A stretch of 64,000 bases of DNA from Ochotona curzoniae. Its lineage: Eukaryota > Chordata > Mammalia > Lagomorpha > Ochotonidae. Below, piece after piece: positions 55,513 to 64,000 of the stretch. Below the pieces are notes generated by a model, which did not search any database, was not told the origin of the DNA, and saw only the letters and a program-made list of their open reading frames with translations. Position 1 is the first letter of the stretch; the number at the start of each line of letters is the position of its first letter. A program made the position numbers and the translations under genes. Location: assembly GCF_017591425.1 (NCBI RefSeq), contig NW_024465369.1, forward strand, positions 23,559,501 to 23,623,500, given 5' to 3'.

Positions 55513-57132
55513 ATGGAGGAAGAAGACAGCTGAAGGGAACCATGCAACCAGGAATATTCCTCTGCCTTCCATGAAAAGATAATGATTGGATGGAAGAAAC
55601 AGAACATACAGGATTCAAGTTCCACCTTAGCTCAGTCTGGAAGAGATGATTTTCCTGGATAGCTCCATTGCTCATATTTGGAACAATTTCAGACTGGATG
55701 TTAACTAAACTCACTTCCATTCCTAAAACCCCATGGCTGGAAAAGGCTTCTTACCATCAGCAGCTAAGGATTATCCAGACAGAATTCAGCCTGAGCTTGC
55801 TGAGATTCTTTACCTGTTTGTCAATAGCCAGGGAAGTAATGGTAGAATATGAATTATACCCACAGACCCCAAGAAGGGGAACTTCTACCACGCAGTACAG
55901 CTTAAGGCCAGAAGTCACACCACAGGACTGCTTTCCTATGTGTCTTAGACCAGCACTGACTCTCTAATTAGCCACTTGTGCTTCTAAGAACATATTCTAA
56001 ACACATAAGCTATTCTAAAATTACAACAAAAGCCTAAATGAAGGAACGCAAAAGCAAACAAGCAAACAAAAAATACAGAGCTCCTCCCTGACCTGGAGTG
56101 TCCTTAGTTGAACAGTTCTATTGCTGCTGAACTCACCAAATAACAGAGATCTACGGAGACTTAGTGAGCAGGCCGGCACTGACATGTCATCAGCATGAAA
56201 GGCTGACTTCACATTCTATTCAACCTCTTCCATTAAAAGCTCTGAAACCACCTTCAAAGAAAATTCAGAAGTATAAGCAAATTACAACCCAAACAACCAG
56301 CTGTATGAGAACAAGGTAAACACACAACTCTGTCCAACTTCAGGTGTGCAATTAATTATTCTGCTGGAGTCTGAGCACAGGTGCAAAGGAAGTGCTTGTT
56401 GGCATCTTCTGAGCCGTGCATGTGGCACTTCCGGATCCACATGAGTTTTCCTCAACACAGAGCCCTGTGAAGCGGAGAGAGGCAAACTCTTGCTTTCCTC
56501 TTTCCTTAAGCTAAATAAGAGAAAAGAAAACTTCCTGAAGAAAGCGAAACATTCCCTGCATCCTGATCATTCAGAGTAGCTCTGCAATGCTCTCAATCTC
56601 TGCCTCGCCCCAGTGAAGCTTAGATTCCAGAGCTGACAACTTCCCAGCTGGTCTTTAATCTCCCACAGCACAGTCTCTATCTTCTCCACAAAGTTGAGGA
56701 GTTAGGGCATCGCCACTGAGAGGGCAAAGTTGACAGAGTGCTAACTACCCATTCTACAACACACGTTCTCTATGTCCAGCAACTTACAGAAAGTATTTTA
56801 AATTGATGAACTACACACAAGCTTACCTTGCTCCCTATCCAGTTTATTATAGTTATTTATCCATTTAAGATGCAGCAGGATATGTGAATAAGCTTACACT
56901 CTCATGGTATATATATACTCTGAGGAACCTATACTGTTAGGGACCTGAACACACACATTTGAAACACTCTAACATGAAGCCTTATTTGACAAGACTGGAG
57001 ACAAAGTTTTTCTGACTTAATGCAACTCAACATGTAACATCTACATTTGTTCCCTCATAGGGAAACATATAGCTTTAGTGACACTATTGTAGAATGGTTC
57101 TTAATTCACTATGTATCCATCTATGTCCTTCC
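55513..57132. other. Unique intronic sequence
   Basis: No gene. A GTAAGC-type donor-like site on the minus strand at 56821-56826 was examined and rejected as a coding exon. Confidence 0.5.
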
Positions 57133-57345
57133 GTATATAAGGCAACTTCAGAAAGTTTGCAGGAAATGGAGACTAAGAAAGGTTAATTTTGGTGCATTTG
57201 AAACCATGCATACACAGGGTTTTCAAAAAGTTCATGGAAAGGTGAGTTATGAAAAAAACTATGAACAGATTCAATTTCTGCCCAAAATAAGCCTTCTTTT
57301 ATGTTTCATTTTTCAATGACTTTTTGATGCTCCCTGGTACAAACG
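57133..57345. mobile_element. Palindromic mariner-like elements, one inside another
   Basis: A first left arm (AAGGCAACTTCAGAAAGTTTG, GGTTAATTTTGGTGCATTTG) stops near 57211. A complete second copy follows: GGTTTTCAAAAAGTTCATGG, AAAAACTATGAACAGATTC, CATTTTTCAATGACTTTTTG, ATGCTCCCTGGTA. Confidence 0.65.
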
Positions 57346-60284
57346 TGTCTGTGTCTGCAAGTACAAAGAGAAGGAGTGGGTGTTTATTTCTGAGCTATGC
57401 TGCCTATAAAACTGGGGTTTCTTTTTTGGCCTCAGATCCACTTTAAAATTAACTTTCAGACTGTGCTGTCTGCCCTGTCTATATGCACAGGTATGGATAT
57501 TCACATAGAAACAAATGTCTACTAAAACGATATTTTCCTTTACCCCATGCAACATACCCTTAAAAGGAATATTAACATTACTTTTTCTAGTCAGCTTAAT
57601 TTTTTAAAAATATTGGTAGTGACCTACTAAGTTGAGTTGAGACTCCAGTAACGTTGTCACCCACCAGTTAAAATGATCATGTGCCATCTTCCTTGAACTG
57701 ATGAACTACCCACACTGTTTGCTAAACATGCAGATTTCCACTCCACCTTTTGGGCTGGGGCTGACATTCTGCGTGTCTAACAAGCTGCAAAGTTTTACCC
57801 ACACAGAGCAGATTGAAGGCAGGACTCCAGGCCTATGAGAAAAGAATTTGGAAAACTCCCTTTCAGCTTTGAGACAAGCAAGCTGCATCTATTCACCAAG
57901 TGAGATGAGAATCTTTGCAATACAGTATCTGTTCACAACAAATTTTTAGAGCTGGCATGAACACCAGAGACAATAAGATCCAATAATTCTGTACTGAAAG
58001 GATAACAGAACTGAGGGACAGTAGGATGGTGACTGGGGGCAGGTGCAGTATTTTAACTTTTATTAAAGAGATCTTGGCATTAAAAAAAGTCTAAGAAGCA
58101 CATATCTAATCCAACCTGTACATTTTCAGAAACCTGAGGTACAAAGTCAAACCTAAAGCCAGATAGCGAATCGGAGGCAGAACTAGGTCCTCAATCCCAC
58201 CAACCCTTGTTTGCTGCAAAGATGATGGTACAGGAAGTTTTCTTCAGAAGTTGGTAACAAGTAAGTAAAACTGATACGTTAATCCTGATATGTTATCATA
58301 GGAAAACATGTATTTTATACAGTCTCTTTTGTACTTCACATTTTATTCAGTGTCAACTTGGATACAGTTTTTTTGCTAAAGGAAAAAAAGAAAATGCATC
58401 AAATTTACAACTCAAAATTCTTTGTATTATACATTTGTAAAGAGCACACATGAGCCTCATCTATAACATTTACAAGAGAACACACAAAAATCACCCAGCT
58501 ACTTAGTGCAGCTAAGTGTTTTTCTGAGCACATTCAGGACTGACTGGTAGCGTGACAGGCTTACAGGAGAAATCCATGAGGAATCAATAAAGTTGCCCAT
58601 TCAGTGTCTAGTCTCCCCACATGGCACAAATTCATACACTTAAACCACGTGACTTCAGTCTGTCAGTTTTCTTACGCCTAAATAGATCTTCGGGAACATA
58701 AAATGCACGTGTCTCCCATCCTAGCAGCCCACCAGCAAATCTGGAAAAGTAGCCCTTATTCCACCACAAAAAGCATGTTCCCAGTTATACAGGGACACAT
58801 CGGATTGAATGCTACTGCGTGCTTGGGCAGAGCATCTCCTGCGAGCAGCTGCCCTCAGACCTTCCTTTCTGCAAAGCGCCAGCCTAAGCATGATGTCTAG
58901 CCACTGCGGTGATGCTGCCGTCAGCTGGAAACCCTGCTGGCAAAGACTCACTCTTCCCTTCCTCCCTTCTGAAGTAACACCTCAGTCTGTGAAGCAGAGT
59001 CTCAGAGAAGGCTTCAATGTGTACATACATCAGATGTAACTTTTTTCTTTCCTTTTAGTTTGACAATTATTTCGCAATACACAATTTAGAATTTGGAGTA
59101 AGTGCTTAACAAATGAAAAGTGATGATATTAATCTAATTGAACACTTTTTTCCTGTTTAAAATTCATCACCTCAGGGAACCAAAGGCAAATGCTGCTAGA
59201 TACTGAAAAGGCAGATGGGGCGACTCTGCCAAAGAACCTGGTATAGTATACAAATCTCTGGCTCCCCAGAGGCGAGATCCAGAACCTCCACTTAACTTGA
59301 AAGGGGTCAGGTTTGGAGTTCAGAGGTAAGCACCATACTCAGTTCCCTCACTCAATTTTTCACATCCTTCTTATCCTCCCTTACGTTTAGCTTCATGTCT
59401 TTAACCACTACCACACATACTCAACCATGCAGGTTTTCACTGTCCACTGATGTCAGAAAGAAAGCAACCTGATTTATCAGCAACGAGTACTCAACTGGGT
59501 GGCAGTCATTGAACTTGGAAATGTACAAAGATGGTGACACCATTTCTCATCACTAGTCATAAGACACACAATTATGAAAAAAAGTACAGGCAAGTAGAAG
59601 GTGGCTTTGGGAGTGTCCACACTCCATGATCAGCACCGGGGATCAGCTCCTGTTCCCCCTCACACACCCTCTGCCTTCCCCCATCCCCAATCCCAAGCAG
59701 CTAGTGATCTTTCCAAAACAACAAAGGAAAAACCAGGCCAGAGCCCAAGCGTTGTGGTGGGAGGGCAGACAGGAACTGTGGTCTGGGTGTGGCCGGCAGC
59801 TACACCAGGATCTCAGAGTTCCGGGAACGGAAAGCAGCAGAAGCGAAACTTCAGAGCTCCTGACGTCATCACTTCGTCTGGTTCAACAAGAAAAAATCCA
59901 GCAAAGGAACCCAAACTGATTTTAAATTTGTTTCTTCACAGACAACTTTCCAAATTCCTGAAATGCCAGTTTTTGGCTACTTCCCTTGCCCTTTTGATTA
60001 GATTTAATTACAAAACATCACACTTCTTGATTTGCAACTCAGAGCACAGAGGACAACAGTGAATGAAGAGAAAGTAGGAGCATCTTTCCTTAGATCATAA
60101 CCAAGCAACAACTAAGTTGCGGTGTGGAAAATAATTCAGGGAGGAAAGGATGAGCTTCCTCCCGAACATGGCAGCCAGGAACCAGAAAAGCCCAGCATCT
60201 CCTTGTGGCTGACAGGAACTACCAGCAGCCACTTGGCTGTTCCCCACAACCCAGTAGCTGTCACAGTTATACAAGACTTGCTCC
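57346..60284. other. Mostly unique intronic sequence
   Basis: A weak MIR-like segment lies at 58085-58200 (CAGAAACCTGAGGTACAAAG, GGCAGAACTAGG). 59590-59890 has more CpG than its neighbours and holds the STAT/CRE motif pair. No gene. Confidence 0.5.
59819..59868. promoter_or_regulatory. Candidate regulatory cluster: STAT-like and CRE palindromes
   Basis: TTCCGGGAA (59819-59827), a perfect STAT palindrome, and TGACGTCA (59861-59868), a perfect CRE, lie 33 bp apart. GCGAAACTTC between them is loosely IRF-like. Function is inferred from motifs only. Confidence 0.4.
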
Positions 60285-60990
60285 AACCAAATGGTCCCAA
60301 CTACAGACCATTTTGCTCAGTGACATAAGTCAATCTCACAACAAATATCATATGTTCTCTCTGGCAACCTTCATGCAAAATATAAGATCAACAGCTTTTT
60401 CAATATTGTTTGTGCTACATCTCAGGGCTTTGATATCTTTGTTCTTATTTTCATTAAGTTTCTGGTTTTCTTGTTAATTTCCTCACTGACTCATAGGTCA
60501 CACAGTAATATCATTTGCTTTGAGAGGGTTTTTGATTTTCATTTCTTCAGTGACACATTGGTCACTCAGTAGCATGCTATTTAACTTCATGTTTTTGCTA
60601 ATTTTCTATTTTTTCTTCCTGTTATGGATTTTGTTTTATGGCTTTTTGTTTAAAGGGATGTATAGTAATTGTGTAATAGAAACATCATATCCAGATATTG
60701 AAGACACAATGCAGTATGCATCTCTACTTCCAAATCAAAGATGGATTCCCAATGAAACTGTTAAATATACCTTGACAATAGGATGCTGAACTCTCTGCCA
60801 TTGTCCATGCCTACAATGTCAGGATATACTTAAATAGCCAAATGCTGAACTTGTGACTGTTTATGAAGGACTATACTATTGTAATGATATAGGGGAAATC
60901 AGTGTTGTGAGGGGAGGGACTTGAGGGAAGGGGGAAGGGAAATCCCAGTGCCTATGGAACAGTATCATCAAATAATAAAATACATACTTT
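60285..60990 (+). mobile_element. Rearranged L1 fragment with inverted middle segment
   Basis: 60290-60355 resembles the ORF2 end in plus orientation (ACCATTTTGCTCAGTGACAT, AAATATCATATGTTCTCTCT). 60400-60640 resembles antisense ORF2 (CACATTGGTCACTCAGTAGC, ATGCTATTTAACTTCATG). 60650-60985 is a plus-strand 3' end (CTACAATGTCAGGATATAC, TTAAATAGCCAAATGCTGAA, GGAACAGTATCATCAAATAA) that matches the one at 27713-27908. The apparent ORFs are broken remnants. Confidence 0.75.
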
Positions 60991-62037
60991 TTTTAAAAAA
61001 AGCATCACCTGACACTTACAAGCACTTCCATCACAAGGCAAATTAAGAGATGCAAATATAAATGACAGATTAATCCTGCATGGATATGCTGATAAAAGCT
61101 AATAAAGAAATTATACATATTGGGGTCAAATTTAATCCATAAAAGTCTTGGACAAGTTATAAGACACTGCTACCCACAGGAATACATATAGAAACTGTGC
61201 TATAGACTGTCACCTCATTTAGGATCTCCCTGGTTGCAAAATTCCATCACACTTGCAATACTACCTGATATGCAAATTCCAGCCCACAGTTTCCCTAGAA
61301 ACAGATCAAACACCAGAAAAACTATTTCCTCCTGAGAAGTGGATAAGTTCAGCTCTTTGTTCATCCATTTTAACTCAGTTCATAATAGTTTTATCTTATT
61401 ATCATCAGAGCTACCCATGTAATCTTAACAACTGGCCAAATAAGCCAAAAGTCAAAGAGAAAACAGTTTAAATGACGATAGTTGATGGTAAATATGCTTT
61501 CCTAGAAAATTCAGCATGATTCATAGTAGTGTTAACATTTCTGAGCCTTCACAATGCATTGGCTCACAGACACAGGCGCTGTATTCAGTGGTTCATTGAA
61601 TACAACCACAGCACAATGAGGTAGATATACTTATCACTGTTTTACAGATAAGAAAATAGAAAAGTTCAGGGAATTCTCCCAAGGCCCCTGAGGAGGTGAC
61701 AGTTTGATTGTGAAATAATGTCCCTCTCAGGAGCTAAGGGCAAGAGTAGAATTTTCAATGTATTAGAGGCCTCACCTGACATACACTTGCTCTAATGAGG
61801 CTTTATAAACACTGTACACCTGTGAATGAAAACCATCCAATAAAAATAACCAAAAAGCTTGTCTCAGGATAGTGCAGCATATTCTATTTTCTCCAATGCA
61901 AGAGCACAGTGTTACGGTAAAGGAGAATCGCAATAATATCAAACTTCTCAGGAAATCTGCTCTCCTTTAGATCTTCTCATTATAGAATACATTTATATCA
62001 ATAAAAGTTACCACTTTTCAATGTAGCATTTTTCTTC
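60991..62037. other. Mostly unique intronic sequence
   Basis: Apart from the MIR at 61540-61705 nothing is recognised. Confidence 0.5.
61540..61705 (+). repeat. MIR SINE relic
   Basis: CACAATGAGGTAGATATAC, TTATCACTGTTTTACAGATA and AGAAAATAGAAAAGTTCAGG follow the MIR core order. Confidence 0.7.
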
Positions 62038-62346
62038 TTTAAAGACGTAAATATTTATTTATTTGAAAGTCAGAATTTGATAGATCTTTCATCCAGTGAT
62101 TTATTTTTCCATGGCAACAGCAGCCTGGGCTGTGACCAAGTGGAAACCACAAGCCTGGTATGCATCCAGGTCTCCCACATAAGTGCAAGGGTGCAAGCAC
62201 TTAAACCTGAGGGCTTTCTGTTGCTTTCCAAGGCAGATTAATAAGGAGCTAGCTTGAAGCGGAACAGAACTCCAATGGGTGTGCACATGGGATACTAGTG
62301 CAGCAGGCAGCAGCTTGATCCCTCAGCGCTGCAAAACAATCCCCCT
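62038..62346 (-). mobile_element. C-SINE
   Basis: AAATATTTATTTATTTGAAAG tail, AGGTCTCCCACATAAGTGC, GGGCTTTCTGTTGCTTTCC, CCAATGGGTGTGCACATGGG and AGCGCTGCAAAACAATCCCC on the minus strand. Confidence 0.88.
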
Positions 62347-63604
62347 CATTTGGATATCCAGCAACTCTTACCACTCGTCTGTACTGCTCAAGGACATGAG
62401 CTCATGCCTGACCTGGTAATCTCATCTGGGATCCCAGAACCTGCACCAAGTGCTTGAATAACTACAGACACTGACATGTATTTATTGAACAGCTCTGGCA
62501 TCTCATGAGGAAGGTGAGGTTGGCAAGAGTGGTGACAGTGCAGCCTAAGTATCTTAGCATGGAGTTTGATGCCTTGGAAGAAATACATTAGCTGGTAATT
62601 TCCCTAGCTCAAACAGAGTCTTCACTGTCACTGGGAATTGTATTTCCTCTCCAGATTGAAGCATCTCTGGAAATACTTCTGAACTCCATGACAGGTGGAC
62701 TTTTAAAATTCTGAATTTAGACTTCAAAACACCAGAGACATTAGAGAAATTATGATTGATGGTGAGAGTTACAATTCAGAAAAAAATCTGAATCCTAATA
62801 ATCTTAACTTCATTGCCTTTGGATACAAGGGATATGGGGTATCTGTCTTTTCAAAACAGATTAATCAAAATTACTACAAACCTTCAAGAAGAGGTAATCA
62901 CTTTGGGATCCTCCTGCTTTTGGTAATGGCCACATCTGGTCAGGCAGTTGTTATTCATTCTTGCCAGGATTTGCTTTATTAGACTTTCAATTGAAAAATG
63001 ACACCTTCACTCTAATTCTTTTAATTGATTTTTAACCTTAGAGAAGTGTAAGTCAGAGTTATTTAGCAGACTAAGTTCCTACTGGACTCGCCTGAGTGGT
63101 TTCATAAATTCTTTCAAATGAGTCAAATACCACCCACCTCAACTCTATCAAAACTTAAAAAGTAAACTTAAAAACAAAAAGGTTACTCCTTGAAATGTGT
63201 CTCATCTCCTAAATATATCAAGCTAATGAATACAGCCCAAAGCAATATAAACACAATTAATTTCCACCAAGAAACCTAAAAACCACCATTTACATAGTAA
63301 CTGTAAGATATATATGCATAAAACTATTCCAAAACTAGAGATGGAATCTAATGGGAGAGAAAGAACGTGGGCATTACACAATACTTGGGGGGCGCTGCTG
63401 AAACAAATCGCCATAATCCAAGTGGTTTAAGCCACAGATAGTTTCTCCTAGCTTAGAAGGTCAATGTAGTCTCCTTTTCTCTCACTTAAACAATTCTTAA
63501 TGATAACTATTATCCCCAGCGGCACTGCACAACCTCAAAGCAAACATGAACAAACAACTTCTTCAGCCTCCATCCACAACATCTAGCGAGGAGGCAGGAC
63601 AGCG
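62347..63604. other. Unique intronic sequence
   Basis: No gene or recognised repeat. Confidence 0.5.
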
Positions 63605-63790
63605 ATTAGAGTTGAAAGGACAGATTCCAAATCCAGATCCTACCAGACTACCTATGACGTAGCCTTGGGTCAATTATTTAACATTTCCCATCACGTTTCA
63701 TCTGTTCATCTGCTGAGTGGAGAGATGAAACTACCTATACATTGAAACTCACAGAGGATCACCTAAGCTAAGCTAATGATTGTTAGGCCT
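63605..63790 (+). repeat. MIR SINE relic
   Basis: CAGATTCCAAATCCAGATCC, TAGCCTTGGGTCAATTATTT, AACATTTCCCATCACG, TCATCTGTTCATCTGCTGAG and AGAGGATCACCTAAGC match the MIR order from its tRNA-like part to its core. Confidence 0.75.
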
Positions 63791-64000
63791 TCAGTGAGAT
63801 GTCAAGTTTTTGAGAAGTGCTCAAAAACCATTACCTACTCCTCAGGTCACCTCTCTCAGTGTCTCCCTTCAAGCATAACATTCAGGTGGGCTTTGCCCAG
63901 TAGGGTACCAGCAGTGCTAATATAATATTTAAGCATCTTCTCAATTTCCCTCCTCCTACCCCGAGGATCCTTTGTATAGCCACGCTGAAGGAAAAATGAA

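Larger units (their letters stand above)
47850..64000 (-). other. RBMS1: RBMS1 intron upstream of exon 2 (partial)
   Basis: This part of the intron between the first coding exon (MGKVWKQQ... in the common isoform) and exon 2 runs off the right edge. Neither that first exon nor a CpG-island promoter is present, so the main promoter lies beyond 64000. An alternative first exon cannot be excluded, but none was found. Confidence 0.85.

Noticed and set aside
56821..56890. Possible alternative RBMS1 first exon ending AGCAAG|GTAAGC on the minus strand, in the right phase to join exon 2
   Set aside because: In that frame a TAA lies 30 bases before the donor with no ATG in between, so it cannot supply a coding start. 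A non-coding use is unsupported.
59601..60062. 153-codon plus-strand open frame
   Set aside because: No recognisable domain, no splice or promoter context, and composition typical of chance translation. The underlying DNA is better explained as a motif-bearing intronic stretch.
60520..60789. 89-codon hydrophobic open frame
   Set aside because: It spans the junction of an inverted L1 ORF2 remnant and an L1 3' end, so it is not a gene.
1..64000. CRISPR arrays, operons, phage or bacterial mobile systems
   Set aside because: Spliced vertebrate exon, lagomorph SINEs, MIR and L1 throughout show mammalian nuclear DNA. The tandem repeats seen are microsatellites, not spaced repeats.

Overview
The window is ordinary mammalian nuclear DNA: AT-rich, intron-dominated and dense in SINEs. 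The dominant repeat is the tRNA-derived lagomorph C-SINE, with about 32 copies on both strands. The youngest copy (51856-52189) has the form I associate with pikas (Ochotona) rather than rabbit, for example a B box reading GGTTCTAATCC. Lagomorph is well supported; pika is an inference from memory of the SINE subfamilies.

Only one coding segment is convincing: 47674-47849 on the minus strand, an internal exon of RBMS1 (RNA-binding motif single-stranded interacting protein 1, MSSP). It encodes the Ser/Asn-rich linker and the start of RRM1. It has a matched branch site, polypyrimidine tract, 3' splice site and 5' splice site. RBMS1 is transcribed right to left, so positions above 47849 are the intron upstream of this exon (intron 1 in the usual exon order) and positions below 47674 are the downstream intron (intron 2). 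No other exon, tRNA, rRNA, complete gene or convincing processed pseudogene was found.

Region by region. 1-2.6 kb: two C-SINEs, a duplicated unidentified ~100-bp repeat and a MIR. 2.6-7.2 kb: mostly unique. 7.2-11.3 kb: a 210-nt pure pyrimidine tract, four C-SINEs and a MaLR-like LTR relic. 11.3-16.1 kb: mostly unique, with a polypurine tract. 16-22 kb: a C-SINE cluster with MIR and TA/CA microsatellites. 22-26 kb: repeat-poor. 26-35 kb: C-SINEs, an L1 3' end, a G4 motif, short palindromic mariner-like elements, a SINE-in-SINE nest, MER5-like and MIR relics. 35-38 kb: mostly unique. 38-45.3 kb: dense C-SINEs. 45.3-49.75 kb: a SINE-free island around the exon. 49.75-64 kb: C-SINEs, palindromic elements, a rearranged L1, and a CRE/STAT-like motif cluster.

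I found no novel gene system. The points most worth checking are the tandem (NAGNAG) acceptor of the RBMS1 exon, a G16 run in the transcript just upstream of it, the dispersed palindromic element family, the nested SINE with a 13-bp target duplication, the rearranged L1, and several non-B-DNA tracts. Repeat boundaries are by eye, usually within about 10-20 bp.
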